A DNA stretch of 64,000 nucleotides from Asticcacaulis sp. AC466 (GCF_000495815.1 NZ_AWGE01000008.1:124001-188000), one strand, 5' to 3'; counted from the stretch's first letter, positions 45,211 to 54,808 are shown. Numbers and translations are program-made. The notes: a model not told the origin generated them from the letters alone.

Positions 45211-45642
45211 ATGAATCGTATGCTTAAAACCGGCGTTGCCGTCATGTCCGCCATTGCCATGACCGCCAGCCCGATCGCTTTCGCACAAACCGCGCCGGGC
45301 GCGTCTTCGTCTGAATCTGGGTCTGCATCCGGCGACTCCGACGTCAGCAATGAAGACATAATGAATGTCGCGATTGTGTGTGTGGCCACCTATGATCTGG
45401 TGCTGGCGGACGCGCCGGCGGGTCCGCAAACGGAAAAGATCAGGGAAGCCCGCACCCTGGCCCGCTCCATCTATATGGAAGCCTCCGGTAATGACGACAC
45501 CAAGGCGGACGCTGAAATCTCCGGTGTTGACGCGGCGCTGAAGGAAGAGGTCACCAAGGGCACGATGAAGCTGGATGAGCTGCGCGGCACCTGTGACTCC
45601 CTGCTGATGGATGACACGGTCCCGCCGCCCACGGCGTCGTGA
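45211..45642 (+). CDS. Exported hypothetical protein
   Basis: A 143-residue protein beginning with a signal peptide (KTGVAVMSAIAMTASPIAFA), then a Ser/Gly/Asp-rich linker (SSSESGSASGDSDVS) and a helical domain with two Cys (IVCVATYDL and RGTCDSLL). I do not recognise the family. Start choice is uncertain: an ATG three codons later and an upstream frame extension to 45097 are both possible, and no strong ribosome-binding site is seen. It has its own good terminator, which supports it being a real transcription unit. Confidence 0.6.
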   Translation: MNRMLKTGVAVMSAIAMTASPIAFAQTAPGASSSESGSASGDSDVSNEDIMNVAIVCVATYDLVLADAPAGPQTEKIREARTLARSIYMEASGNDDTKADAEISGVDAALKEEVTKGTMKLDELRGTCDSLLMDDTVPPPTAS

Positions 45643-45668
45643 CGGCCAATAACACACCAGTTACGGGA

Positions 45669-45694
45669 AAGCCTTGGGTGACCAAGGCTTTTTT
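45669..45694 (+). terminator. Rho-independent terminator
   Basis: Perfect 9-bp stem AAGCCTTGG / CCAAGGCTT with a GTGA loop followed by TTTT. It lies 26 bp after the exported hypothetical gene. Confidence 0.88.
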
Positions 45695-45714
45695 GGTCTA
45701 TGCTGCCGGTTGCA

Positions 45715-46059
45715 ATGACGAATGGTGATGGAATGTTGTCGAGCTATCAGGACATGGTTGCGTGGGGCCTATTGGTTCTGCCTCTGATCGTGCTGGCATG
45801 GGCGGCGGTCTGGTTCGTGCTCATTCAGGCCGAACGCAACCGGCATGAACGCTACAAGCGCTTCTATGCCATAATGGAACAACTGGCTAAATCTGACGGG
45901 CCCACCGCCGACAAGATGGCGGCGGCCTATGAACTACGTAACTACCGCGAATATAAGGATGTCATCGCCCGCGTCTTTATTGATGGCAAGGTTCGTGGCG
46001 ATACCGCCGACGCTCTGTCCAAGCAGCTACGTGAAACGGTTGACCATATTCGTCATTAA
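45715..46059 (+). CDS. Small single-pass membrane protein
   Basis: A 114-residue protein with one membrane helix (MVAWGLLVLPLIVLAWAAVWFVLI), followed by a charged, helical cytoplasmic part (QAERNRHERYKRFYAIMEQL ... YELRNYREYKDVIARVF) that could form a coiled coil. I do not recognise a family. The start could also be an ATG 18 bp downstream. It converges with the next small gene. Confidence 0.55.
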   Translation: MTNGDGMLSSYQDMVAWGLLVLPLIVLAWAAVWFVLIQAERNRHERYKRFYAIMEQLAKSDGPTADKMAAAYELRNYREYKDVIARVFIDGKVRGDTADALSKQLRETVDHIRH

Positions 46060-46077
46060 GCGGGCTCGAAAAGCGCT

Positions 46078-46482
46078 TTAGTTCGCTGCCAGCCGTGTAA
46101 CGGCCGGCAAGGGGGTCACTGTTGTATCGTAACCGGTGGGCGGGGTGCCGGTGTCTATATTCTTGATGGCAATCTGGTCCGGGTCTGGCAGGCGGTTTAA
46201 CTGAGTCGCCACGACCGAGCCGCTGGTGAAAATGGCCAGGACCGCCGCTGCCAAACTGATGAGCAGGGCGTAGGGCGGACGACGCCTATGCTCGGCTTTT
46301 GCTTCCCAATAGAGGGAATAGGTGCTGGGGTGCGCCGTATGGATCATTGTGCTTGCTCTGTGTGCCACCTGTCCGGTCCGCCATCGCCGCCAGGTCAATT
46401 TCATGTGAGAATATGGCCGCGCGTGTAAGATTTCAGTGATCGATTCCCGTCGCCGTGTGTCGAATGGGTTAAGGCGCGTCAT
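46078..46482 (-). CDS. Hypothetical single-pass membrane protein
   Basis: A 134-residue protein: a basic, Arg-rich N-terminal half of about 65 residues, one membrane segment (YALLISLAAAVLAIFTSGSVVA), and a short Pro/Thr-rich external tail ending in TRLAAN. AAGGA eight bases before the ATG supports translation. The topology suggests an inner-membrane protein with a cytoplasmic DNA- or phospholipid-contacting region, but this is weak. No homologue recognised. It is divergent from the OPT transporter gene. Confidence 0.5.
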   Translation of the reverse strand: MTRLNPFDTRRRESITEILHARPYSHMKLTWRRWRTGQVAHRASTMIHTAHPSTYSLYWEAKAEHRRRPPYALLISLAAAVLAIFTSGSVVATQLNRLPDPDQIAIKNIDTGTPPTGYDTTVTPLPAVTRLAAN

Positions 46483-46617
46483 TGCGCAATCCTTATAAGC
46501 TGACGCCTATTTTTAAGGGCGTTGATCGATCGGCCTTTAGTTGAATTTGTATCTAAAGCTTGTGTTCTGCGTGCTTTTGGGCAGTATCTGCGCAACATCA
46601 CATAACCGGAGCAGAGG

Positions 46618-48663
46618 ATGAACCTCCCCGCCACAGCCCATCCGAAGGAAATTACCGTACGCGGTGTCATCCTCGGTATCCTGATCACGCTTATCTTTAC
46701 CGCCGCCCAGGTCTATCTTGGCCTTAAGGTCGGCCTGACCTTCGCCACCTCCATTCCCGCCGCCGTCATTTCCATGGCGCTGCTACGTTTCGCCAAGACG
46801 GCGACCATCCAGGAAAACAACATCGTCCAGACCATCGCTTCGGCGGCGGGCACTCTGGCGTCCGTCATTTTCGTCCTTCCCGGCCTGATCATTATCGGCT
46901 GGTGGCGCGAGGTGCCCTTCTTCATCACGTTTGGCGCCTGCGCCATCGGGGGCGTGCTGGGCGTCATGTACACCATGCCGCTGCGCCGGGCCCTGGTCTC
47001 GCAATCGACCCTGCCGTATCCGGAAGGCGTTGCTGCCGCCGAAGTGCTGCGAGTCGGCACCACGTCGCGGGAAGGCGCGGCAGAAGGCTCTGCCGGGCTA
47101 ATGGCGATCCTGCTGGCCTCCGCTGCCTCGGCGCTTTACGCCGCCGGTGCTGCGTCGAAAGTCCTCGCCGGGGAAATTTCGACCTATTTCAAGGTGAACA
47201 GTTCCGGTGGCGTTTCCGGCATGGCGGGCTCTTCGTCCCTGGCCCTGATCGGCGCTGGCCACCTCATGGGTATCACGGTCGGCATCGCCATGTTCTTCGG
47301 TCTGTTCCTGACCTGGGGGGTCGGCGTGCCGATCCTGTCGACCTGGACCATTGAATGGGCGGGCCTGGTGCCGCATCTGGTTGCCGCCCATCCCGATCCG
47401 GCCGTTGCGGTCGGCGAATATGCCGAAGGCATCCGTTCGAGCCAGATTCGCTTTATCGGCGCCGGGGTCATCGGCATGGCCGCCATCTGGACGATCGGCA
47501 AGCTGATCCTGCCGGTCTGGGGTGGCCTAATGTCGGCCCTGGAAGCCGGGCGTGCGCGCAAGGCGGGCGATGTCGATCTGCCGCGGTCCGAACATGACCT
47601 GCCGGTGTGGATCGTCGGACTGGTCATCATGCTGTCCATGGTGCCGGCCGGCTGGTTGCTGTTCGCCTTCCTGTCGGGTGGGCCCCTGAGCCAACTGGCT
47701 CTGCCGCTGGTCATCGCCGGTGTCCTCTACATCCTTGTGGCCGGGCTTCTGGCCGCCGCCGTCTGCGGCTATATGGCCGGCCTTATCGGCTCGTCCAATT
47801 CGCCGGTCTCGGGCATCGCCATTCTGGCCGTGCTGGGGGCCGCGGTCATCATCGGCATGATCGGCTACAAATTTACCGGACCGAATGTCGAAACCGCCCT
47901 GATCGCCTTTACGCTTATGGTTACGACCGTCGTTCTGGCCGTGGCCGTTATCGGCAACGACAATCTCCAGGATCTCAAGACCGGTCAGCTGGTTGACGCG
48001 ACGCCGTGGAAGCAACAAGTCGGCCTGATCATCGGCGTTCTGGCTGGCGCCTGCGTCGTGCCTGTGGCGCTCAATCTGCTGAACAATGTCTGGGGCTTTG
48101 CGGGCGATCCGAACTTCCATGCCATCGACGTGGCCGGTGGTACGCTCAACGCGCCGCAGGCGACCCTGATATCGACCCTGGCCAAGGGCGCCATCGGCGG
48201 CAAGCTGCCACTCGGCCTTCTGAGCATAGGCCTGGTTGTCGGCGCGATTCTGGTCGCCCTTGACGAAGGATTGCGCATCGCGTCGAAGGGGCGTTTCAGC
48301 TTGCCGCCGCTCGGTGTCGGCCTGGCTATTTACCTGCCCGCCGGCGTGACCTCGCCGGTCGTTGTGGGGGCTGTCGCCGGCTGGCTGTTCATCAAGCTGG
48401 TGTCGAAACTCAGGACACACGACATCGCCGAACGTTTGGGCGTGCTGGTCGCCTCGGGCTTCATCGTCGGGGAAAGCCTGTTCAACGTCTTCTATGCGGG
48501 TCTGATCGCCGGAACGCGTAATCCCGGCATCATTACCGTGCCCCATCCGCCGTCAGAGCATCTGGGGATGTGGCTGGCGCTGGGGCTGGCCGCCATCATC
48601 GTCGTCGGTCTTTACCTGTGGTCCGGCGACCAGGCCAAGAAGATCGGCGATACCATGCACTGA
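46618..48663 (+). CDS. OPT family oligopeptide transporter
   Basis: A 681-residue membrane protein with about 14-16 helices and OPT signatures: ITVRGVILGILITLIFTAAQVYLGLKVGLTFATSIPAAV at the N-terminus (split here over two helices), QENNIVQTIASAAG and the STLPYPEG motif. OPT proteins move small peptides or metal chelates with protons; the bacterial type is usually assigned to oligopeptides. The long intervening cytoplasmic loop around residues 300-325 is charged. It is monocistronic, ended by a strong hairpin. Confidence 0.92.
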   Translation: MNLPATAHPKEITVRGVILGILITLIFTAAQVYLGLKVGLTFATSIPAAVISMALLRFAKTATIQENNIVQTIASAAGTLASVIFVLPGLIIIGWWREVPFFITFGACAIGGVLGVMYTMPLRRALVSQSTLPYPEGVAAAEVLRVGTTSREGAAEGSAGLMAILLASAASALYAAGAASKVLAGEISTYFKVNSSGGVSGMAGSSSLALIGAGHLMGITVGIAMFFGLFLTWGVGVPILSTWTIEWAGLVPHLVAAHPDPAVAVGEYAEGIRSSQIRFIGAGVIGMAAIWTIGKLILPVWGGLMSALEAGRARKAGDVDLPRSEHDLPVWIVGLVIMLSMVPAGWLLFAFLSGGPLSQLALPLVIAGVLYILVAGLLAAAVCGYMAGLIGSSNSPVSGIAILAVLGAAVIIGMIGYKFTGPNVETALIAFTLMVTTVVLAVAVIGNDNLQDLKTGQLVDATPWKQQVGLIIGVLAGACVVPVALNLLNNVWGFAGDPNFHAIDVAGGTLNAPQATLISTLAKGAIGGKLPLGLLSIGLVVGAILVALDEGLRIASKGRFSLPPLGVGLAIYLPAGVTSPVVVGAVAGWLFIKLVSKLRTHDIAERLGVLVASGFIVGESLFNVFYAGLIAGTRNPGIITVPHPPSEHLGMWLALGLAAIIVVGLYLWSGDQAKKIGDTMH

Positions 48664-48679
48664 TACGGAACGTCCCTTG

Positions 48680-48707
48680 ACGACCTCCCGGTGCACCGGG
48701 AGGTCGT
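48680..48707. terminator. 28-bp perfect palindrome after the OPT gene
   Basis: Arms ACGACCTCCCGG / CCGGGAGGTCGT around TGCA make a completely self-complementary sequence, 16 bp after the stop codon. The hairpin is very stable but there is no T-run, so it may stabilise the mRNA end or bind a protein rather than be a classical terminator. Confidence 0.5.
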
Positions 48708-48770
48708 AACGACAATTATGATCGTTTCAGGGGTTGAAGTTGCGATGCGAAGACAGCTAAAATTAGGCTC

Positions 48771-49211
48771 ATGAACAATACCAACACCGAAAACCGCCCT
48801 GTCATCAACCCGATCCCGGCCGATGGCATCACCTATTACCTGCATCCGCATCCGCGTTCGCCGTTTTCGGAAGCCGTTCAGGTCGGTCAGACCCTGTACC
48901 TGTCGGCCATGATCGGCCTGGATGAGAACGGCAAGCTGGCCGAAGGCTTCGACAATGAAGTCAAGGCGATCATGGCCAATACCGCCGAAATACTGAAGCG
49001 CTACGGCCTGGGGATGGAACACATCTTCAAGGCGACGGTGATGTTGACCGATATTTCGAAGTGGGGCGATTTCAATCGGCTGTACAAGCCCTATTTCCAC
49101 CCGGCGCGCCTGCCGGTGCGTACGGCTTTCGGCGTCACCAACCTGGCCTATGACGCCACCGTCGAAATCGAATTCTGGGCGCATGTGCCCGCAGGTGTGA
49201 CGGCGGAATAA
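48771..49211 (+). CDS. RidA family protein
   Basis: A 146-residue RidA/YjgF-fold protein with GQTLYLSAMIGLD, NTAEILKRYGLGMEHIFKATVML and LPVRTAFGVTNLAYDATVEIEFWA. RidA proteins hydrolyse reactive enamine/imine intermediates. The canonical RidA subgroup has an Arg in the stretch equivalent to RTAFGVTNLA; the residue order here (LPVRTAF) is consistent with imine deaminase activity. Encoded alone, between OPT and a convergent reductase gene. Confidence 0.9.
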   Translation: MNNTNTENRPVINPIPADGITYYLHPHPRSPFSEAVQVGQTLYLSAMIGLDENGKLAEGFDNEVKAIMANTAEILKRYGLGMEHIFKATVMLTDISKWGDFNRLYKPYFHPARLPVRTAFGVTNLAYDATVEIEFWAHVPAGVTAE

Positions 49212-49230
49212 TCCGCCGTCAGCGCGCCGG

Positions 49231-49782
49231 TCAGGCCAGCATTTTCTTCACGAAATCGACATAGCCGTCCATCCAGCCTTGGAGGAATTTGGCGGTGCCG
49301 GGGTTCAGGTTGCCGGAGTCGTCATAAAAGCCGTCCTTGATCGTCAGGTAGACTTCAGGGCCGGAAAATACCGTCACACCGACCGCAGCCAGGACATCGC
49401 GGGCGTGGGCCTGCATGACGGCGGTGCCGATAGCGCCGGGTGAGGCACCGAATAGGCCGCCTGGCTTGTTGCCCCAGACATTGTGGCCGTAAGGACGCGA
49501 GCCGACATCGATGGCGTTCTTCAACACGCCTGGCAGTGACCGGTTATATTCCGGCGAGATGACCAGAACGGCCTGGGCGGCCTTCACCTTGTCGCGGAAG
49601 GCGGTAACCGCCGGGGGCGGGGCCTCTTCGAAGTCCTGATTGTACAGCGGCAGGTCGCCGATTTCGATTATGTCGAAGCTGAGCCCCGGCGCGTTTAGCT
49701 TTATGACTTCCTGGGCCAGCTTGCGGTTGATGGATGCCGAACGCAGGCTGCCGATAACGACGGCAACGGAAATATCACTCAT
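49231..49782 (-). CDS. NADPH-dependent FMN reductase
   Basis: A 183-residue flavodoxin-like reductase: VVIGSLRSASINRKLA binds the FMN phosphate, then ISPEYNRSLPGVLKNAIDVGSR and a GGLFGASPGAIGT loop. Such enzymes (ChrR/azoreductase type) reduce FMN, quinones or chromate. The ATG with AGGAG seven bases upstream is favoured; a 32-residue upstream extension is open but has no flavodoxin sequence. Convergent with the RidA gene and 96 bp downstream of the topoisomerase IB gene on the same strand. Confidence 0.92.
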   Translation of the reverse strand: MSDISVAVVIGSLRSASINRKLAQEVIKLNAPGLSFDIIEIGDLPLYNQDFEEAPPPAVTAFRDKVKAAQAVLVISPEYNRSLPGVLKNAIDVGSRPYGHNVWGNKPGGLFGASPGAIGTAVMQAHARDVLAAVGVTVFSGPEVYLTIKDGFYDDSGNLNPGTAKFLQGWMDGYVDFVKKMLA

Positions 49783-49878
49783 GGGGGTGCTCCTGATTTT
49801 GGGGCCTGATTTGGGCCTGATGTGGGCAACGAGATCCAACCTAGGGCCGCGAGCCTTCCATGCCAAGGGGCGAGGCAA

Positions 49879-50994
49879 TCACGAAGGGTTCAGGCGCTGC
49901 TTGAGAAAGGCCAGGACAAGGATTTCTTCCGGCGTCAATTTTTCGTACTGCAACTGAAGCGAATGGTCGATTTCGCCGGATATTTGTGCGATCAGGCTGC
50001 CATCCATATAGGCGTCGATAATCTGGGGGTGGATATAGGACTTGCGGCAGACGGTGGGGGTGTTCCCCAGTTTTTTCGACACGTGTTCGATCGCCGCCAC
50101 GACGTTTTTCTTGGCTTGGGCTGCCGAATCGTAACTGGCATATTCCTGCAAGGCGATGGCGGCCAGCACCGTGCCTGTCCAGGTGCGAAAATCCTTGGCG
50201 GTGAAGACTTCGCCCGTGACGCTTTTTAGGTAATCGTTGACGTCGCCGGACGTGACGTCCCGCACCGTGCCGTTTTCATCGACATATTTGAACAGTTCCT
50301 GGCCCGGGATATCGGCGCAGGCCTTAACGACGCGCGCGATGCGGCGATCGTTCAGCTTTAGGTTCCACTCCTTGCCGGACTTGCCCTTGAACCGAAAGCG
50401 GATGGTAGCACCGGTGACATCGACATGCTTGTGACGCAGGGTAGTCAGGCCGTAGGATTGGTTGGTGCGGGCATATTCATCATTGCCGATACGGATCAGC
50501 GTCTTTTCCAGCAGGCTGACCACGGTTGCCAGAACCTTCTCACGCGACAGGCCACGTTGCAACATATGTTGCGCGGTCACGGCGCGCAGGCGGGGCAGGA
50601 CGTCACCGAAGGCGAGGATATGGCTGAACTTGTTCGCCTCGCGGAAATTGCGCCACTCGGGGTGATAGCGGTATTGTTTGCGACCGCGCGCGTCGAACCC
50701 GGTCGCCTGCATATGTCCGTTGGCATGCGGGCAAATCCAGACGTGGGTGTAGGCGGGCGGAATGGCCAGTTTGCGGATACGCTGGATGGTCGCTTCGTCG
50801 CGAATGCGTTGGCCGTGGGTATCGAAGAAGATGAAGTGTTTGCCGCGCTTCTTGCGCGCGAAGCCGGGTTTGGCGTCCGTGACATACCGCAAGCCCTGGG
50901 CCTTGGCCTGGGCGATGCAGTCCTCTGTCCTGTCAATTGGCCTTTCAAGGGTCTGTTCGGCCGTTTCCAGATTTAAAAGCGCGGCTGTTTTCAT
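49879..50994 (-). CDS. DNA topoisomerase IB (poxvirus-like, bacterial)
   Basis: A 371-residue type IB topoisomerase. The N-terminal domain has KHFIFFDTHGQRIRDEATIQRI, and the catalytic domain has KLNDRRIARVV, KDFRTWTGTV and SYIHPQIIDAY with the nucleophilic Tyr. It relaxes both positive and negative supercoils through a 3'-phosphotyrosyl link. It is divergent from the Ku-LigD operon, with a 209-bp shared upstream region. Location next to NHEJ genes may reflect a DNA-repair role. Confidence 0.94.
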   Translation of the reverse strand: MKTAALLNLETAEQTLERPIDRTEDCIAQAKAQGLRYVTDAKPGFARKKRGKHFIFFDTHGQRIRDEATIQRIRKLAIPPAYTHVWICPHANGHMQATGFDARGRKQYRYHPEWRNFREANKFSHILAFGDVLPRLRAVTAQHMLQRGLSREKVLATVVSLLEKTLIRIGNDEYARTNQSYGLTTLRHKHVDVTGATIRFRFKGKSGKEWNLKLNDRRIARVVKACADIPGQELFKYVDENGTVRDVTSGDVNDYLKSVTGEVFTAKDFRTWTGTVLAAIALQEYASYDSAAQAKKNVVAAIEHVSKKLGNTPTVCRKSYIHPQIIDAYMDGSLIAQISGEIDHSLQLQYEKLTPEEILVLAFLKQRLNPS

Positions 50995-51083
50995 GACATT
51001 GAAGCTGCGGCTTCGGATCAGGAAAGAAAATAGGGAAGGCCGGGGTGAATAATAGTCGGAAGATAAATGTCGCCGACGTCCGT

Positions 51084-51109
51084 TTCAGCCGATCTCGTTC
51101 AGCCGATCT
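51084..51109. repeat. Two 12-bp direct repeats upstream of ku
   Basis: TTCAGCCGATCT occurs twice with a 14-bp period. The 8-bp arms ACGTCCGT (51077) and ACGGACGT (about 51136) also flank the pair. All lie between the divergent topoisomerase IB and ku genes, so a regulatory role is possible. Confidence 0.5.
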
Positions 51110-51203
51110 GGCCTTACCTTAAATTTATCGGCCTTACGGACGTTCACACTGCGATCCTTACCTGTGCGCGCGTAGGCTCAAGCGTGAAACAAGGAGGACT
51201 TAC

Positions 51204-52139
51204 ATGGCCCTGCGTCCCTACTGGAGCGGCACGATCCGTCTGTCGCTGGTCTCCCTGCCTGTAAACATGTACCTAGCCATCAACCGCCAAAAGACCGTCG
51301 CTTTCCATGAAATCTATCGTCCGACCGGGGAGCGCGTCGAGCATCACCTGGTCGCCGACGGTAAGGAGATAGATCGCGACGACATCGTAAAGGGGTACGA
51401 GGTCGAAAAGGGCGAATATGTCCTGATAGAGCCGGACGAAATCAAGGCGCTGAAAATCCCGTCCAGCAAGGTTCTGGACATCGTGGAGTTTGTCGCCCGC
51501 GACGAGGTGGATGATGTCTATCTGGAAACCCCCTATTACATAGCGCCAGATGGCAAGGATAACGACGCCACCTTCGCGGTCATCCGCGATGCCCTGCGGT
51601 CTTCCCGCAAGGTGGCGGTCGGGCAGTTGGCGATTGCCGGGCGCGAGCGTTTGTGCCTGATCCGTCCATTCGGTAGCGGCATGGTGCTGGAAACCCTGCG
51701 CTACGAAGAGGAAATCCGCGAAGAAGACCCCTATTTCGACGATATCCGCGACCGCAAGCCGGACTCAGAAGAGGTCGAATTGGCGCAAGAACTGATCAAG
51801 CGCAAGACGAAGACGTTCGATCCGGGCAAGTTCCATGATCATTATCGTGACGCTTTGCAGGAATTGATCAATGCCCGGGTTGAAAACCGCGCGCCGCGTG
51901 AGGTGGTGGAGGAGCGGCCGACGGCCACGGTGGTCAATCTGATGGATGCCTTGCGTCAGTCGCTGCGCAGCAAGGAGAGCGAGGCGCCGGCCGACGAAGC
52001 GAAACCGTCACGCACGCGGACCCCGCCGCAAAAACGCACGCGTAAGGCCAAACCGCCGTCGTCGTCTGGCAAGTCGGCAACCTCCAGCGAGAAAACGCCG
52101 GCCAAGCCAAAGAAGGCGACCGCACGAAAGGCCAGTTAA
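51204..52139 (+). CDS. ku: Non-homologous end-joining protein Ku
   Basis: A 311-residue bacterial Ku: YWSGTIRLSLVSLPVNMY at the start, the DIVKGYEVEKGEYVLIEPDEI block, and YIAPDGKDNDATFAVIRDAL. The core domain ends about residue 250. A Lys/Arg/Ser/Pro-rich tail (SRTRTPPQKRTRKAKPPS) of about 50 residues follows, as in Ku proteins whose tails promote DNA sliding or LigD contact. It forms a homodimeric ring on DNA ends and recruits LigD, whose ATG overlaps the ku stop (TAATG). AAGGAGG just upstream gives a strong start. Confidence 0.97.
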   Translation: MALRPYWSGTIRLSLVSLPVNMYLAINRQKTVAFHEIYRPTGERVEHHLVADGKEIDRDDIVKGYEVEKGEYVLIEPDEIKALKIPSSKVLDIVEFVARDEVDDVYLETPYYIAPDGKDNDATFAVIRDALRSSRKVAVGQLAIAGRERLCLIRPFGSGMVLETLRYEEEIREEDPYFDDIRDRKPDSEEVELAQELIKRKTKTFDPGKFHDHYRDALQELINARVENRAPREVVEERPTATVVNLMDALRQSLRSKESEAPADEAKPSRTRTPPQKRTRKAKPPSSSGKSATSSEKTPAKPKKATARKAS

Positions 52140-54733
52140 TGCCCGACAATCTCGACAGGTATCGCCAGAAGCGCGATTTCGAGCGCACCGCCGAACCGAA
52201 AGGTGAGGTCAAGGCGACGACGGGCAACCGCTATCTGATCCAAAAGCACGACGCGACACGTCTGCACTACGATTTTCGTCTGGAACTGGACGGCACGTTG
52301 AAATCGTGGGCGGTGACCAAGGGACCGAGCCTCGATCCCGCCGACAAACGGCTGGCCGTGGAGGTTGAAGATCACCCTGTGTCTTACGGCGATTTCGAAG
52401 GCACCATCCCAAAGGGACAATATGGCGGCGGCACGGTCATGTTGTGGGACGAAGGCACCTGGGAGCCCATCGGCGATCCCCATAAGAGCCTGGAAAAAGG
52501 CGATTTCAAATTCCGCCTGCACGGCAAGCGGCTGGAAGGTGAGTGGGTTCTGGTCCGTATGAAGCCGCGTCCTCAAGACCGCGGACGCAATAACTGGCTG
52601 CTGATCAAGCACCACGACGCCTTCGAAGTTGAAGGCGACGCCGACCATGTCCTCAATGACAACACCATCAGCATCAAGACCGGCCGCACCATGGCGCAGA
52701 TCGCGGCGGGTGAGGGCGGTGAGACGGTCTGGCGCGCCGGCAAGGCGGAAAAGTCCGCTCCCAAGACCCCAACTAAAGCATCGCAAGGCTCCCGACTGGC
52801 CTTTATCGAACCGCAACTGGCGACCCTGGCCGATGCCATGCCGACGGGCAAGGACTGGCTGCACGAGGTCAAGTTCGATGGCTATCGCACCTTAGCCTAT
52901 ATCGACGGCGACGATGTGCGCATGATGACGCGGACCGGTCTGGACTGGACGCCTAAGTTTCGTCATACGTCCGATCTGTTGCGCACGCTGGGCATCGGCT
53001 CGGCGATCCTGGATGGCGAGATGGTCGCCACGACACCTGAGGGGCGGTCCAGTTTCAAAAGCTTGCAGGATGCTCTGTCAGCGGGAAAATCCGCCGATCT
53101 GCAATATTATGTCTTCGACCTGTTGTATCTGAACGGCGAAGATCTGCGCCGTCTGCCGCTGGTCGAGCGCAAGGCGCGTCTGGCGGCGGTGCTCAAGGAT
53201 CGCGACCTGGGCGGGCGCGTCATCTTCAGCGATCATTTCGTCGAGGCGGATAAAGGGTTTTTGAACACCATCTGCAACATGGAAATGGAAGGCATTATCT
53301 GCAAACGCGCCGATGCCCCCTATACCAGCGGGCGCGGAAAGGCGTGGCTGAAGGTCAAGTGTCACAAGCGCCAGGAATTTGTCATCGGCGGCTTTTCAGA
53401 GCCAACCCATGCCGAACGCGGAATCGGGGCGTTGTTGCTCGGCTATTATGACGAAGAAAAATTTGTCTATGCCGGCAAATGCGGCACGGGCTTCGACCGC
53501 GAAACCTCGGTCGCGCTGCGCAAGAGGCTCGACGAGATAGAAGTGACCAAAAGCGCCTATGACGACACATTGCCGGCCGATGCGCGGCGTGGCGCGCATT
53601 TCGTCGCGCCCCGGATCGTCTGCGAGGTCGAATTTACCGAATGGACGCCTGACGGCCGCCTGCGTCATCCGTCCTTTCAGGGCATACGCGAAGACAAGCC
53701 GGCGCAGGAGATTGGGCGCGACCGCGCCTTGCATGTTACAAAGGCCGCCATCGAAGCCAAACCTGCGGATGACGAAACCATGCCCGAGCCGAAAGCCGCC
53801 GGTCGATCAAAGGCGGGTAAAAAGACCAAAGACCCGGAGGTTGCCGGTATTCGCATTTCGCATCCTGACCGGATCATATTTCCGGCGCTGGGCGTAACCA
53901 AGCTTCAGTTGGCGGAATATTACCACAGCGTGGCCGACCATATGCTGCCCTATGTGATCAACCGCCCCATCTCCATGCTGCGGTGCCCGGAGGGTGTGTC
54001 CGATACCTGCTTTTTCCAGCGCCATATCGGTCGTGGCGAGATGAAGCACCTCTACGATACCGGCGTGAAGGTGAAGGGACGCGACGAAGACTATGTGATG
54101 ATCAAGGACGTATCGGGACTGATCAGTATGGTGCAGTGGGGCGTCATCGAGGTTCACCCGTGGGGCGCCATGGCGGCCAAACCGGATACGCCCAACCAGA
54201 TCATATTCGATCTCGATCCCGATCCGGAAACCCCGTGGGAGGCCGTTATCGAGGGCGTGCGCGACGTCAAAACCCGCCTGGATGAATTTGGCCTGGTGTC
54301 TTTCCTGAAAACGACGGGCGGCAAGGGGCTGCACATCGTGGTGCCCCTGACGCCGAAACACACCTGGGCGACCATAAAGCCGTTCACCAAGGCGATTGCC
54401 CAGTCCATGGCCCATGATGCGCCAGGCCGCTACATCGCGGTCGCGACCAAGGCGGCGCGCAAGGGTAAGATCTTTGTCGACTACCTGCGTAACGACCTGA
54501 CCGCGACCGCCGTGGCGCCGTTTGCGGTGCGGGCGCGCGAAGGGGCGGGCGTGGCGACGCCTTTATTCTGGGACGAATTGTCGGCCAAGCTAAAACCGTA
54601 CGATTACAACATCGGCACCCTTGCCGAGCGCCTGGCGCAGTTAAAGTCCGATCCGTGGGCGGATTTTCTGTCTACGCAACAGACCATTGACGAGGCTATT
54701 CTCAGGGCTCTGAACATCGATATCCATACCTGA
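52139..54733 (+). CDS. ligD: Multifunctional ATP-dependent DNA ligase LigD
   Basis: An 864-residue protein with three domains in the order phosphoesterase, ligase, polymerase. The N-terminal 3'-phosphoesterase has HDATRLHYDFRLELDG, DHPVSYGDFEGTIPKGQYGGG and HGKRLEGEWVLVRM. The ligase has the nucleophilic Lys in EVKFDGYRTL (about residue 245) and DGEMV. The C-terminal primase/polymerase has HPDRIIFPALGVTK, the DxD site in FDLDPDPETPWE, and TTGGKGLHIVVPL. It fills, trims and seals double-strand breaks with Ku. Confidence 0.97.
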   Translation: MPDNLDRYRQKRDFERTAEPKGEVKATTGNRYLIQKHDATRLHYDFRLELDGTLKSWAVTKGPSLDPADKRLAVEVEDHPVSYGDFEGTIPKGQYGGGTVMLWDEGTWEPIGDPHKSLEKGDFKFRLHGKRLEGEWVLVRMKPRPQDRGRNNWLLIKHHDAFEVEGDADHVLNDNTISIKTGRTMAQIAAGEGGETVWRAGKAEKSAPKTPTKASQGSRLAFIEPQLATLADAMPTGKDWLHEVKFDGYRTLAYIDGDDVRMMTRTGLDWTPKFRHTSDLLRTLGIGSAILDGEMVATTPEGRSSFKSLQDALSAGKSADLQYYVFDLLYLNGEDLRRLPLVERKARLAAVLKDRDLGGRVIFSDHFVEADKGFLNTICNMEMEGIICKRADAPYTSGRGKAWLKVKCHKRQEFVIGGFSEPTHAERGIGALLLGYYDEEKFVYAGKCGTGFDRETSVALRKRLDEIEVTKSAYDDTLPADARRGAHFVAPRIVCEVEFTEWTPDGRLRHPSFQGIREDKPAQEIGRDRALHVTKAAIEAKPADDETMPEPKAAGRSKAGKKTKDPEVAGIRISHPDRIIFPALGVTKLQLAEYYHSVADHMLPYVINRPISMLRCPEGVSDTCFFQRHIGRGEMKHLYDTGVKVKGRDEDYVMIKDVSGLISMVQWGVIEVHPWGAMAAKPDTPNQIIFDLDPDPETPWEAVIEGVRDVKTRLDEFGLVSFLKTTGGKGLHIVVPLTPKHTWATIKPFTKAIAQSMAHDAPGRYIAVATKAARKGKIFVDYLRNDLTATAVAPFAVRAREGAGVATPLFWDELSAKLKPYDYNIGTLAERLAQLKSDPWADFLSTQQTIDEAILRALNIDIHT

Positions 54734-54808
54734 TCCCGATTTAACGGGCTATGTCTGGCGATACCTGTCATAGTCCGCGCGCACCCTTCCGGTGCTTAAG
54801 GAACGACA

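Noticed and set aside
51060-51203. SOS (LexA) box GTTC-N7-GTTC before ku
   Set aside because: The GTTC half-site present has no partner at the right distance; only the direct repeat is real.
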